Shown: positions 10,322-19,476, numbered from the stretch's first letter. The stretch: 64,000 nucleotides of DNA from G965233625 sp965233625 (GCA_965233625.1 OZ247499.1:1488001-1552000), one strand, 5' to 3'. Notes: generated from the letters alone by a model not told the origin. A program made the numbers and translations.

Positions 10322-11086
10322 ATGATTGATCTAAGCGGACGCGTCGCCCTGGTAACTGGTTCTTCCCGCGGTATCGGACGCGCCTGCGCCCTGCGTCTGG
10401 CTGAGGCTGGCGCCGACATTATTGTGAATTACGTGACATCGAAGGCCGACGCTTTATCGGTGGCAGAGGAGATCCGCGCCCTGGGCCGCAACGTGGGCGT
10501 CGTCCGCGCGGATGTCAGCCAGCGTGAAGATGTTGAAGAGATGATGGAGTTTGTCAAACTGGAGTTTGGCGCCCTGGACATCATCGTCAGCAATGCAGCC
10601 ACGGGCGGGTTCCGCCCCCTGGTAGCGACGACCGACCGCAACTTTGACGCAGCCTTTCAGATGAATGTGCGGCCCGTCATCTATCTGGTGCAAGCCGCGC
10701 TGCCCTTGCTGGAAGAAGGAGACTACAGCTCCAAGGTCATCGCCCTTTCAAGTCACGGCGCCGTGATCGCCCTGCCGATGTATGGGACCATCGGAAGTTC
10801 AAAAGCAGCGCTCGAAGCAACCATGCGACACTTTGCGTTGGAATTGGGTGACCGTGGCATCAACTTCAACGTGGTCCGCGCCGGGCTTGTGGAAACCGAT
10901 TCAACCCGTCGCCTGCCCGGCGCCGATGAGATTTTCGCCGGACGCATTCATAAGAGCCTGACCGGCGAGCGTTTTCTTGAAACTGGCGATGTCGCCAACA
11001 CGGTGCTCTTCCTCGCTTCGCCTCTGAGCGACCTTGTGCAAGGCGAAACGCTGGTGGTGGATGGCGGCGCAGCGATTACCGTATAG
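10322..11086 (+). CDS. fabL: FabL-like SDR, probable enoyl-ACP reductase
   Basis: A 254-residue short-chain dehydrogenase with N-terminal cofactor motif TGSSRGIG (residues 12-19), a SNAATG segment near 96 and the catalytic stretch YGTIGSSK, in which Tyr and Lys are separated by six residues. That Y-x6-K spacing, with the SNAA(S/T)G segment and the C-terminal VDGG, is characteristic of FabL (enoyl-ACP reductase III) rather than FabG, which has Y-x3-K. The expected reaction is NADPH-dependent reduction of trans-2-enoyl-ACP in the cytosol. It follows the megasynthase after 81 bases on the same strand and is probably co-transcribed. That megasynthase has KS, KR and DH but no enoyl reductase domain of its own, so this enzyme could complete its cycle in trans; that pairing is inferred. 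A FabG-like role is the main alternative. Confidence 0.75.
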   Translation: MIDLSGRVALVTGSSRGIGRACALRLAEAGADIIVNYVTSKADALSVAEEIRALGRNVGVVRADVSQREDVEEMMEFVKLEFGALDIIVSNAATGGFRPLVATTDRNFDAAFQMNVRPVIYLVQAALPLLEEGDYSSKVIALSSHGAVIALPMYGTIGSSKAALEATMRHFALELGDRGINFNVVRAGLVETDSTRRLPGADEIFAGRIHKSLTGERFLETGDVANTVLFLASPLSDLVQGETLVVDGGAAITV

Positions 11087-11178
11087 CTGTTGGGTTTCGT
11101 CTTCTGCAAATGACGCAGTCAGACTGTATGATGAGGTAGCGATAACTCTGCACCTACCTCCACACAGTCTGATTAGAC

Positions 11179-11571
11179 ATGGATGACGATGACGAACCGA
11201 GTCCTTACGCCGGACTTGCTGAGAAGATCCGTGGCGGTAAGTCAGCAACGCAGCTGGACTACGAGAACCGTCCGCCCCAGGTGACAGTGATGCGTGTTGA
11301 CCAGGGCCAAAGGATTTCGCTTTCGCTATCCTCTGTGGTCGATGCCGTTGCCAATTCAATCGCCTTCGATGTGATTATCGACGACCTGGAAGTCGCCCGG
11401 CTGTATCGTGGCGATAAACTGCAGCTGGACGTGACTGAGGGCGAGCATACGATCTGGATTTCTTCCTCGTATGGTTGGAGCAAGAAGCTGCGATTTACGG
11501 CAACGAACGGCCGGAAATATCTATTTCATAGCTACATCGCATTCTCTGGCGTGTTCTTGTACGAACAGTAA
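11179..11571 (+). CDS. Hypothetical protein, small beta-rich C-terminal domain
   Basis: A 130-residue protein that I do not recognise. It has an acidic N-terminus (MDDDDEPSPY), no signal peptide and no transmembrane segment. The C-terminal ~80 residues alternate hydrophobic and polar positions and contain VTEGEHTIWISSSYGWSKK and a closing aromatic strand, resembling the PEGA-like surface beta-domains in which a short ligand-like strand follows 'G.H.I'. That resemblance is weak. It starts at an ATG 92 bases after the FabL-like gene on the same strand and is followed 151 bases later by galE, so it may share a transcript with either. Coding is supported by codon-like composition and by the lack of any competing frame. 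Confidence 0.6.
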   Translation: MDDDDEPSPYAGLAEKIRGGKSATQLDYENRPPQVTVMRVDQGQRISLSLSSVVDAVANSIAFDVIIDDLEVARLYRGDKLQLDVTEGEHTIWISSSYGWSKKLRFTATNGRKYLFHSYIAFSGVFLYEQ

Positions 11572-11722
11572 CCTTGGCGGGAACGCCCTCTACAGCGGCA
11601 CGCATCGGTGGTTTTTGCGACCTATGTTTGAATAGGTATGCAATCAACCTGCCCGCGTCGTGTTTTCTGGCTGACAATCTGGTCGAGCCGCCGGCGCAGG
11701 CCGTCCTATCGCCCGGATTGTT

Positions 11723-12733
11723 ATGAATATTCTTGTTACCGGCGGCGCCGGCTATGTAGGTTCGCACGCATCGCGCAAGTTGCAGCAGGCTGGCCACAAC
11801 GTGTGGGTCTACGACAATCTATCCCGCGGCCACCGCGCGGCCGCGCTGCCAGGCCGTTTGATTGTTGGCGACCTCCATAACGGCAACCTGTTATCGCAGG
11901 TCATGCGGGACAAAGAGATCGAAGCGGTGCTGCATTTCGCCGCGTTTATCGAAGTCGGCGAGTCGGTAAAAGATCCTGGCCGCTACTACCGCAACAATTT
12001 CGTCGCGACGCTTTCGCTGCTGGAAGCGATGCGGCTTGCAGACGTGAAGCGGATTGTCTTTTCAAGTACGGCTGCAACGTACGGTCAGCCCAAATGCGTA
12101 CCCATCCCCGAACATGCCGCGCAGGAGCCGATCAATCCTTACGGGTTTACCAAACTTGCGATTGAAAAATCGCTAAGCGACTACGCTGCCGCATACGGGC
12201 TGGGCTTTGCCGCGCTGCGTTACTTCAATGCATGCGGCGCCAGTCCGGCGGGTGAGATCGGTGAAGACCATCAGCCAGAAACGCACCTGATCCCGCTGGT
12301 GCTGCAAGTTGCTTTGGGGCAGCGCGAGTGCATCTCCATGTTTGGCAATGAGTTTCCCACACCCGATGGAACATGCGTCCGCGACTACGTTCATGTGGAT
12401 GACCTGGCGGATGCACACGTGCTGGCACTCGACAAAATCAAGCCGGGCGAGGGGATTCATCTGAATCTGGGAACCGGCCGGGGCTTCAGCGTGAAGGAAG
12501 TGATTGAAGCTTGCCGCCGGGTGACCGGCCACGATATCCCCGCCCGCATCGCCGGCCCGCGAGAAGGCGACCCGCCGACGCTTGTCGCTGATAGCCGCAA
12601 GGCGCAAGGGTTACTCGGCTGGCAGCCGCATTACACCAGCCTGGATGAAATCGTCGAAACCGCGTGGCGCTGGCACTACAATCATCCGCAGGGATACGCC
12701 GAACTGGACGACGCCGCTACGACGGCCAGTTAG
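11723..12733 (+). CDS. galE: UDP-glucose 4-epimerase
   Basis: A 336-residue extended SDR of normal family length. The N-terminus MNILVTGGAGYVGSH gives the NAD-binding GxxGxxG at residues 7-13, the catalytic Ser is in FSSTAATYG (about 113-121) and the catalytic pair is in NPYGFTK near 145. ALRYFNACGA and the C-terminal VRDYVHVDDLADAH and LGTGRGFSV segments are hallmark GalE sequences. It interconverts UDP-glucose and UDP-galactose (or the N-acetyl forms) in the cytosol, supplying galactosyl donors and feeding the Leloir pathway. It ends four bases from the convergent Gfo/Idh/MocA gene, so transcription from the two strands must meet there. Which hexose it prefers cannot be told from sequence. 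Confidence 0.92.
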   Translation: MNILVTGGAGYVGSHASRKLQQAGHNVWVYDNLSRGHRAAALPGRLIVGDLHNGNLLSQVMRDKEIEAVLHFAAFIEVGESVKDPGRYYRNNFVATLSLLEAMRLADVKRIVFSSTAATYGQPKCVPIPEHAAQEPINPYGFTKLAIEKSLSDYAAAYGLGFAALRYFNACGASPAGEIGEDHQPETHLIPLVLQVALGQRECISMFGNEFPTPDGTCVRDYVHVDDLADAHVLALDKIKPGEGIHLNLGTGRGFSVKEVIEACRRVTGHDIPARIAGPREGDPPTLVADSRKAQGLLGWQPHYTSLDEIVETAWRWHYNHPQGYAELDDAATTAS

Positions 12734-12737
12734 CGGT

Positions 12738-14120
12738 TTACATTTCAACTTCAAAGCCCTTGCGTTTCTCGCGCGCGATCAGCGACTGTGCCAGATCGTC
12801 GCCAATGACACGCTCTGCTTTAGGGTCCCACTTAATCTTACGGCCCAGGCGGGCCGCGATGGCGGCCAGGTGGCAGGTGGAAAGTGCGCGGTGGTGGCTG
12901 AACACATCGGACACGGGCGCCTTGCGATCTACCACTGACTCAAAGAAGTTCTGCAGGTGGCTCGTCAGCTTCCTGCCCTTGTAGACCTTCTCCAGGGCGC
13001 CCTCAGGCAGCGGATTGTCTGCCAGGTCTTCCACAGGCTTACCCGTCAGGCGACCACGGTTGACGAAGATTCTGCCCTTGGTTCCTTCGAAGAGAATGCC
13101 GTTGCCCGTATCGTGGCGGATGGTCAGTTCCATTCCATCTGCGTAGGTCGCTTTGATGTTGAAGGCGCTGGCGGTGTTGTACTGATCGTTCTGAACCGGG
13201 TAGCCGTCCTTAAACTGCACGGGATGCTGCACCATCACGGGATCGACCGTTACCGGGCCTGTCTCCGTCTTGCCCATACCCCAGGTGGCGATATCGACGT
13301 GATGAGCGCCCCAGTCGGTGAGTTTGCCCCCTGAGTATTCGTACCACCAGCGGAACTCGTAATGCGCGTTGGACCAGGCTTTGGTTTCGTTCCGCGCTCC
13401 GGCTAATAGACGGAAGCTGGCTTCGGGCGCCGGTCCCAGCCACATGTTCCAGTCAAGATTCGCCGGGGCGGCGACGGCGGGCAGCTTGGGGCTTTGAGGG
13501 CCGCCGCCTACAGCACACTGCACTTTAGTAATCTTGCCGAGGCGGCCTTCCTGAATGAGCGCGATTGCCGTTAGCATCTGCTTCATGCTGCGTTGCTGGG
13601 TACCAACCTGAAACACCCGGCCCGTTTTTTCGCAGACCTGACAGATTTTCCGCCCTTCATCAATCGTCAGCGTCATCGGTTTTTCGCAGTAAACATCTTT
13701 GCCTGCGAGCATCGCCTCGATAGCGACTTTGGCGTGCCAGTGATCGGGCGTCGAAACGTGGACGACGTCGATATCTTTCCGCTCCAGTAGCTTGCGATAA
13801 TCTTTAAACGCGTCGGGCTGCTTCTTGTGCCAGTCTTTGACCAGCGCCTGACCGCGGCCGCGGCGGTCCGCGTCAACGTCGCAGACCGCAACAATGTCTG
13901 AGAACGCCGGGAACTCTTTTCCCAGCCCGTACCGGCCGTTGCCGTCTTTGAAGGTTGCCCGCTGGTCCCAGCGACTGCCACACCCCACAACGCCAACGCG
14001 AGGGCGCTCGCTGGGCGACTCGAAGCCCAACGCGGGGGCGGCAGCGCCTGTCATGAGTCCAGCGGATACAGCCGCAGCGGATTTTAAGACATCGCGACGA
14101 TTGATGTGAATGTAAGTCAT
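12738..14120 (-). CDS. Gfo/Idh/MocA-family oxidoreductase with Tat signal
   Basis: A 460-residue protein with a twin-arginine signal (NRRDVLKSAAAV followed by a hydrophobic stretch, residues 7-30), so export in folded form with bound NAD(P) is predicted. The Rossmann motif VGVVGCGSR follows near residue 42, and GKDVYCEKPMT near 140-150 holds the conserved EKP lysine of the family. The second domain contains GAHHVDIATWGMG, typical of the planctomycete family members that oxidise or reduce a sugar or inositol-like substrate. It is the last gene of a minus-strand set with the sulfatase and PQQ propeller genes (63 bases from the sulfatase), suggesting periplasmic carbohydrate processing. The exact substrate is unknown; planctomycetes carry many paralogues of this protein. 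Confidence 0.88.
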   Translation of the reverse strand: MTYIHINRRDVLKSAAAVSAGLMTGAAAPALGFESPSERPRVGVVGCGSRWDQRATFKDGNGRYGLGKEFPAFSDIVAVCDVDADRRGRGQALVKDWHKKQPDAFKDYRKLLERKDIDVVHVSTPDHWHAKVAIEAMLAGKDVYCEKPMTLTIDEGRKICQVCEKTGRVFQVGTQQRSMKQMLTAIALIQEGRLGKITKVQCAVGGGPQSPKLPAVAAPANLDWNMWLGPAPEASFRLLAGARNETKAWSNAHYEFRWWYEYSGGKLTDWGAHHVDIATWGMGKTETGPVTVDPVMVQHPVQFKDGYPVQNDQYNTASAFNIKATYADGMELTIRHDTGNGILFEGTKGRIFVNRGRLTGKPVEDLADNPLPEGALEKVYKGRKLTSHLQNFFESVVDRKAPVSDVFSHHRALSTCHLAAIAARLGRKIKWDPKAERVIGDDLAQSLIAREKRKGFEVEM

Positions 14121-14183
14121 GTTGTCTTGCTGAGAGGAGGATTAGAACGGATTGAGATATTGTGACATAAGTGTGTCATACGG

Positions 14184-15665
14184 CTACTTCGTTGCCAGGT
14201 TCAGATCATTGTCACGGACGGCTTGTAGTTTCGCCTGTAGTTTCTGCTGGAATCGCTTGACAACTTCTGCGTAACGCGGGTCCTGCGCCAGGTTGGTGTA
14301 CTGCTTCGGATCCTTTTTCATATCGAATAATTCGATGCCTCTCTGGCCCTGTTCACCGTAGGAGATAAACGCCCACTCCTTCTCGCGGAGCAAAAAGCCT
14401 TTTCCATTAACGCTGAAGGCAGCGTCGCGGACGGTATGCTGCGGGTCGTCGAAAACAGGCGAGAGGTCTTTACCCTGCAAACGGCTTTGCGACGCAAGTC
14501 CACAGAGGGCCGCTGTGGTCGGGTACAGGTCCAGCAGTTCTGCGAAGGAATGACAGACCGCGGGCTTCTTTCCGGGGACGGCGATAATCAGCGGCACTGC
14601 GGCTGACTCTTCGTGCAGGCTGACTTTGGCCCAGAAATCGTGTTCGCCAAGATGATACCCGTGATCGCTGGTGAAGATCACAATCGTATTCTTTTCAAGA
14701 CCGGCTTCCTTCAATGCGTTCAGAACCTTGCCAACCTGGGCGTCCATGAAGGCGACTGATGCGTAGTAGCCGCCCGTTGCTTTCTTTTGTTTGCGGACGT
14801 CCATCTTCATGTTGACGCTGGTTTTGTAGTTGATGCCCGCCCGCGGGATGTCGTCCCAGTCGCCCGGTTTTTTGGGTGGAAGTTGCATCTTCTCGTATTC
14901 AAACGGCTTGTAGTACGGCCGCGGCGCCACGAAAGGAACATGAGGACGAACGAACCCGACGCCCAGAAAGAACCGGCGGTCTTTATATTTGTGAATCAGC
15001 TGGACAGCTTTGGCGGCGGTTCTGCCATCTGAATGCACCATGTCATCGCCGTCCGCCTCGACAACCACAAAGGTGTTGCCGCCAACGACGGGCCGCTTTC
15101 CATCGGGATTGCTTTCCAGCGTTTCTCCGTCGCCGGGCGCCTTCCACTCCGGACCCTGGCTGTTGAACTTTTCGGTCCAGGATGCAGGATCGTCGGCGCC
15201 ATCGGTCCCTTTCTCGATACCGCCGGGAACACCCATGTGAAAAATCTTGCTGACCCGGGCCGAGGTATACCCGGCGTTCTTAAAATGCTGCGCCCATGTC
15301 GCGCGGTTACCGATTTTGGGACGCGGCGTTGTGTATCCCAGAATGTTAATCGCGTGCGGGTAGTAGCCCGACATGAACGATGCGCGTGAAGGGCCGCAGT
15401 AGGTTCCCTGACAGTAGGCATGCGTAAACCTTGTGCCGCGACGTGCCAGGCTGTCGATATTGGGCGTGCTGCAAACCTCGTTGCCATAGCAGGACAAGGC
15501 GGTTGCGGTCAGATCATCTGAAATAATGAACAGCACATTGTATTTACCCGGCTGCTCATCTTCGGCATGGGAAGTTGCAGGAACGGCCAGGGCGGCTGCC
15601 AACGCGAAGATCGCCAACGCGGTCCAGCGTTTAACGGATGGGAGGTTGAAGTTGAATGCCAGCAT
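14184..15665 (-). CDS. Secreted sulfatase, iduronate-2-sulfatase-like
   Basis: A 493-residue type I sulfatase with a signal peptide (hydrophobic run about residues 14-30, likely cleavage near ATSHA). The catalytic site is CGPSRAS with Cys90, which must be oxidised to formylglycine; metal-binding aspartates sit in FIISDDL (Asp50/Asp51) and in FTSDHGYHLGEHDFW. The KIFHMG and GADDPASW segments and overall layout match the iduronate-2-sulfatase branch, which hydrolyses sulfate esters on uronic-acid-containing glycans. The substrate remains inferred. Its ATG overlaps the TAA of the upstream PQQ gene by one base (TAATG), which points to translational coupling. Maturation would need a formylglycine-generating enzyme or equivalent that is not in this window. 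Confidence 0.9.
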   Translation of the reverse strand: MLAFNFNLPSVKRWTALAIFALAAALAVPATSHAEDEQPGKYNVLFIISDDLTATALSCYGNEVCSTPNIDSLARRGTRFTHAYCQGTYCGPSRASFMSGYYPHAINILGYTTPRPKIGNRATWAQHFKNAGYTSARVSKIFHMGVPGGIEKGTDGADDPASWTEKFNSQGPEWKAPGDGETLESNPDGKRPVVGGNTFVVVEADGDDMVHSDGRTAAKAVQLIHKYKDRRFFLGVGFVRPHVPFVAPRPYYKPFEYEKMQLPPKKPGDWDDIPRAGINYKTSVNMKMDVRKQKKATGGYYASVAFMDAQVGKVLNALKEAGLEKNTIVIFTSDHGYHLGEHDFWAKVSLHEESAAVPLIIAVPGKKPAVCHSFAELLDLYPTTAALCGLASQSRLQGKDLSPVFDDPQHTVRDAAFSVNGKGFLLREKEWAFISYGEQGQRGIELFDMKKDPKQYTNLAQDPRYAEVVKRFQQKLQAKLQAVRDNDLNLATK

Positions 15666-16921
15666 TATTTGGACTCACCAATGCAGTAGAGGTGCTTGTA
15701 GGTACGTGCGAAGATCTGCCCGTCGCTGAAAGCGAGTGAACCGCGGGTCAGTTCGCCCAGCGGGTTTTCCGCCAGGATTTTGCACTCTTTGGGATCGGGT
15801 TTCAGGACAAACGTCGTCCCGTCTTCGGTAATTACATAAAGGCGGCCATCGACCAGCGACATCGACGCCCACGAGGTTCCGCCGACGCGCTCTCGCCAGG
15901 CAAGTTCGCCCGTCTTTAGCCCGATGCACCAGATCTGCCCCGTCTCGTTGTAAATGTAGATATGCTCACCAGCCACCACCCCAGAGCCCACGCGTTGCGG
16001 AAGCATCTTCCGCTCAGTGTGCATCCATAAGCGGTGCGACGCCGTGATGTTTCCGCTGCCTCCCCGGCGGACGGCTAACGCGTTACCGTGATAACCGCTC
16101 ATAGCCACGATGGTGTCAGGCGTAACCAGCGGCGAGGTGTAGCTGAGCGCCGTTAAACCGTCGCAGGTCCACACATCCTTCCCGGTCTTTGCATCCACGG
16201 CGCGGAGCGCATCGGGCAGACTGAGGATCACAAGGTCCTGCCCGTCGCGGCTGGCAATCACAGGTGTGCTCCACGAACCGCGGAATTCGCCCTCGTTCTT
16301 CGACTGCATACCTGGGAAATCGCGGCGCCAGACCTGCGAACCATCCTTAAGGCTCAAGGCCACAACAAAAGCATTCACACCTGGACCAGCAATCAGGATA
16401 ACCGTGTCTTTGTGAATAACAGGGCTTCCACTGGCTGCCCCCCAGACCTGCTTGAACTCGCCGATGTCTTTCCGCCAGATTTCCTTACCTGCCAGGTCGT
16501 AGCAGAAAACGCCTGCGGAGCCGAACCATGCGACAACATGTTTACCATCGGACACTGGGGACGAACCGCACGCAGGATGCGTCTTGTGACGTTTCTCCTT
16601 CTGCAGATATTCTGTCCCCTGTCGCCACAACTGCTTTCCATCAATCCGGCTGAAACAGTACAACGCGCGTTTCTGATCATTCTCCGTTGCACACGTGACA
16701 AACACTTTGTCACCAACAACAATAGGCGTGGAGTTGCCTTCGCCTGGTAGAGGCGTCTGCCATGCGATGTTCTCGGTTTTAGACCATTTCAGCGGAGCTT
16801 TGGCGGTGGGCGCTGCAACACCCGATCCCTCCGGACCACGCCACGCAGGCCAGTCGGCCATGGAGACCGTGGGAGCAACTAAGAGCAGGAAAAGGGCAAG
16901 AGAAGTTCTGGGCATTTTCAT
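15665..16921 (-). CDS. Secreted PQQ-like beta-propeller repeat protein
   Basis: A 418-residue protein with an N-terminal signal peptide (RTSLALFLLLVAPTVSMA) followed directly by DWPAWRGP, the usual opening of planctomycete PQQ-like propellers. Repeated blades carry W-x-x-D/G-like turns such as GKQLWRQG, GKEIWRKD, GSQVWRRD, GKDVWTCD and GELAWRER, spaced about 45-60 residues apart, consistent with a seven- or eight-bladed propeller. No residues show that it binds PQQ; many members of this group are non-enzymatic scaffolds. It is the first gene of the three-gene minus-strand block with the sulfatase and the Gfo/Idh/MocA protein, coupled to the sulfatase by a one-base overlap, so a shared role in outer-compartment glycan processing is likely. 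Confidence 0.85.
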   Translation of the reverse strand: MKMPRTSLALFLLLVAPTVSMADWPAWRGPEGSGVAAPTAKAPLKWSKTENIAWQTPLPGEGNSTPIVVGDKVFVTCATENDQKRALYCFSRIDGKQLWRQGTEYLQKEKRHKTHPACGSSPVSDGKHVVAWFGSAGVFCYDLAGKEIWRKDIGEFKQVWGAASGSPVIHKDTVILIAGPGVNAFVVALSLKDGSQVWRRDFPGMQSKNEGEFRGSWSTPVIASRDGQDLVILSLPDALRAVDAKTGKDVWTCDGLTALSYTSPLVTPDTIVAMSGYHGNALAVRRGGSGNITASHRLWMHTERKMLPQRVGSGVVAGEHIYIYNETGQIWCIGLKTGELAWRERVGGTSWASMSLVDGRLYVITEDGTTFVLKPDPKECKILAENPLGELTRGSLAFSDGQIFARTYKHLYCIGESK

Positions 16922-17120
16922 CTCACAAGCGCATTGTGATAGTGTGGCAGGATCAGGCAGCGGAGGGCACGTTAGGGTAAACTTCAGTCTGACACAAAAG
17001 ACACCACCTGTCGAACAATACCCGGCGTGTGGGCATCAGCAAAACTGGTTGCCCAGCACGCCTATCCACTTGCCGCGTTTCAGGCAATTACCACTACCTT
17101 TTGATTGGAATCATCTAACT

Positions 17121-17822
17121 ATGAAACTGAAGCAAACGACCCTGGCATTGGCCGCAGTTGTACTATTCGTTGGACTTGCAGGCGCTGGCGAGAAGGCCCC
17201 GACTGACACCGCGGCACAGGACAAAGAGTCTGGCTGGCAGAAGCTGTTTGATGGCGAATCGCTGCAAGGCTGGAACTCGTGGCGGACCAAAAAGCCGCTT
17301 ACGGGTGACGGGTGGACCGCTAAAGATGGCGTGCTCACCCTGAACAAAGGCGGCGGCGACATCTACACGGCGCAGGCATTTGAAAATTACGAGCTTTCAC
17401 TGTGGTGGCGGACCGAAGGCAACAGCGGCATCCTGATCCGCGTGAATCCAGAAGCGAAAGGTGCGATCTACTCCGTGGCGCCAGAGGTGCAGGTCAACAC
17501 GTCGATGGGCGATTCCAAAACATCGACGGCAGCCTTGTACGACATCTACGCCGTGACCGGCAAGAAAGTGTTTCACCCCAATAGCTGGAACCATGTACTG
17601 ATCCGCATGGTTGACGGCGAAGGCACCCACTACTTCAACGGAGAGAAAATCTACACATACAAGATTGGCAGTGATGACTGGAACGAGCGCATCGCCAACA
17701 GCAAATGGCGCAACGCGAAGAACTTCGCCGGCACTGCCAAGGGGCACATCGGACTGCAAGATCACGGCGCCAAAGTCATGTTCCGCGATATTAAAATCCG
17801 CGAGCTTGAAAGCAAAAAGTAA
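17121..17822 (+). CDS. DUF1080 (3-keto-disaccharide hydrolase-like) secreted protein
   Basis: A 233-residue protein. The open frame extends upstream to 16695, but ATG 17121 gives a clean signal peptide (MKLKQTTLALAAVVLFVGLAGAG) and avoids overlap with the divergent PQQ gene, so I chose it. After it comes the DUF1080 domain: GWQKLFDGESLQGW (about residues 38-51), then a concanavalin-like beta-sandwich with WWRTEGNSGILIR, NSWNHVLIRM and the closing GHIGLQDHGAKVMFRDIKI. DUF1080 is widespread in planctomycetes; characterised relatives act on 3-keto-glycosides. A Gfo/Idh/MocA dehydrogenase nearby would be the natural source of a 3-keto sugar, so the neighbourhood fits, but that coupling is inferred. 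It is transcribed divergently from the minus-strand block. Confidence 0.88.
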   Translation: MKLKQTTLALAAVVLFVGLAGAGEKAPTDTAAQDKESGWQKLFDGESLQGWNSWRTKKPLTGDGWTAKDGVLTLNKGGGDIYTAQAFENYELSLWWRTEGNSGILIRVNPEAKGAIYSVAPEVQVNTSMGDSKTSTAALYDIYAVTGKKVFHPNSWNHVLIRMVDGEGTHYFNGEKIYTYKIGSDDWNERIANSKWRNAKNFAGTAKGHIGLQDHGAKVMFRDIKIRELESKK

Positions 17823-17870
17823 CATCGCGCCTGCAATGCACGGCGTTACGGCGTTTACGCGTCTTTACGA

Positions 17871-19316
17871 TCAGTCCTTTTTGATTTTCTGGTAGGCATC
17901 CAGCGCCCTTTGTCGTGACTGTTTCAGGTCCACAATTGGGCGCGGGTAGTCCGTGTCCAATTCGATTCCAGCGTGCTGAAGCACCTCGTCACTTGCTTCC
18001 CAGGGGGCGTGAATGTGTTTGTTGGACAGCTTGCTGATTTCTGGCACCCACTGGCGGATATAGTCGCCGTCGGGGTCAAACTTCTCAGCCTGCGAGACCG
18101 GGTTGAAAATACGGAAGTAAGGCGCCGCATCCGCTCCGCTGCCTGCGACCCATTGCCAACTGGCGGCATTGTTGCCCAGGTTGGCGTCGACAAGCGTATC
18201 CCAGAACCAGTCTTCGCCTTCACGCCAGTGAATGAGCAGATTTTTGATCAGGAAAGAAGCGACCACCATCCGCACACGATTGTGCATCCAGCCCGTATGC
18301 CAAAGCTGACGCATGCCCGCGTCCACCAGGGGAACGCCGGTCTGCCCCTGCTGCCAGGCCTTTAGCGCTTCTTTATCGCTGCCCCACGGAAATGCCTCGT
18401 ACTGTTCGCGGAAGGGCTTGTGCGGCAGCGTTGGCCAGTAGTGCAGCAGGTGATAGGAGAATTCGCGCCAGCCAAGTTCACGCAGAAACCAGTTGGCGCC
18501 CTTTTTTGTATCGCCCTTCATTTTCTCTTTGGCCGCGTGCCAGATCTGGCGGGGCGATATCTCGCCAAAATGTAGATGCGGCGACAAACGCGAAGTGCCA
18601 TCGATGCCCGGATTATCCCGCGCGGTGCGGTAATCTTTGACAGCCTCTTTCAGAAAGGCCTGCAACCGTCGCTGGGCGCCTGCTTCGCCCGGCTCCCACA
18701 TGTCCCGCATGCCGCCCGCCCAATCTGGCTTTGTTGGCAACAGCTTCCAACTGGCGAGTTCTTCTGAGGCGACTTGGCCGTCCCATGCCTGGATGGCTAC
18801 GGGGGCGTCTAGCGGCGCCGGTGGATCGCCTAATGCCAGGCAGGCTTTCCAGTAGGGTGAAAACACTTTGTAAGGTGTGCCGGTCTTCGTGGCGACGGCG
18901 TCCGGCGCGTGCAGCAGATAGCCGTTGAAACGTCGCGTTTCAATCTGCCGTTCCTCCAGCGTTTCGTGCAGCCAGGATTCGCCCTCCTGCTCGTGCGGTT
19001 CAGGTGCATGCGCCCAGTAGACAGCAGCCGCGTCAACTTCTTTCGCGATACTGTCCAGTTCTTCATGCCACACGCCGCGGCGGAGAATCAGCGAGCCGCC
19101 GATCTTCTGCAGGCTGCTGTGAAGCTGGTCGAGGCTATGATGCAACCACCACAGACTCGCACTTCCTGGCGCCCAATCACCAGCTGTCTGCTGGTCCAGG
19201 ATGAAGCAGGTAACGACGGGACGACCCGTTTCAATGGCAGCCTTGAGTCCAGGATTATCGCTGAGCCGCAGGTCGTTTCGGAAGCAATATAAGATGGGAT
19301 TCTGATCGTCGCTCAT
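17871..19316 (-). CDS. phrB: Deoxyribodipyrimidine photolyase
   Basis: A 481-residue DNA photolyase that uses FAD and light to split cyclobutane pyrimidine dimers. The N-terminal alpha/beta antenna domain begins ILYCFRNDLRLSDNPGL. The C-terminal FAD/DNA domain has HLHFGEISPRQIW, GVPLVDAGMRQL, the GWMHNRVRMVVASFL helix and the hallmark stretch DTLVDANLGNNAASWQWVAG ending in RIFNP. Asn in NLGNNAASW, near the flavin N5, is the residue typical of CPD photolyases rather than plant cryptochromes. Length is normal (about 450-490). It converges on the DUF1080 gene with a 48-base gap and stands alone, divergent from the zinc peptidase across about 207 bases. Possession of a photolyase suggests exposure to sunlight. 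Confidence 0.93.
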   Translation of the reverse strand: MSDDQNPILYCFRNDLRLSDNPGLKAAIETGRPVVTCFILDQQTAGDWAPGSASLWWLHHSLDQLHSSLQKIGGSLILRRGVWHEELDSIAKEVDAAAVYWAHAPEPHEQEGESWLHETLEERQIETRRFNGYLLHAPDAVATKTGTPYKVFSPYWKACLALGDPPAPLDAPVAIQAWDGQVASEELASWKLLPTKPDWAGGMRDMWEPGEAGAQRRLQAFLKEAVKDYRTARDNPGIDGTSRLSPHLHFGEISPRQIWHAAKEKMKGDTKKGANWFLRELGWREFSYHLLHYWPTLPHKPFREQYEAFPWGSDKEALKAWQQGQTGVPLVDAGMRQLWHTGWMHNRVRMVVASFLIKNLLIHWREGEDWFWDTLVDANLGNNAASWQWVAGSGADAAPYFRIFNPVSQAEKFDPDGDYIRQWVPEISKLSNKHIHAPWEASDEVLQHAGIELDTDYPRPIVDLKQSRQRALDAYQKIKKD

Positions 19317-19448
19317 CGGCCGCTGTGGTTTGGATTTAGATGCGTGTCCACTGGTACATGGGGCATCATAGATGTTGCCCGCCCCATGCCTAGACTGCTG
19401 ATTTCAGGCAGAAGCCATTGAACTGCCGGCGAACGCTTCTGATAGCGG

Positions 19449-19476
19449 CTGACTCTGCGGCGTAAATGTCTATAAT
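19449..19476 (+). promoter_or_regulatory. Candidate sigma70 promoter for the zinc metallopeptidase
   Basis: TATAAT (perfect -10) lies at 19471-19476 and CTGACT, four matches of six to TTGACA, at 19449-19454 with a 16-base spacer. It is in the divergent gap between the photolyase and the peptidase and would start transcription about 40 bases before the peptidase ATG. Confidence 0.5.

Noticed and set aside
16695..17120. Upstream extension of the DUF1080 frame
   Set aside because: It overlaps the divergent PQQ gene and would bury the signal peptide; ATG 17121 is the sensible start.
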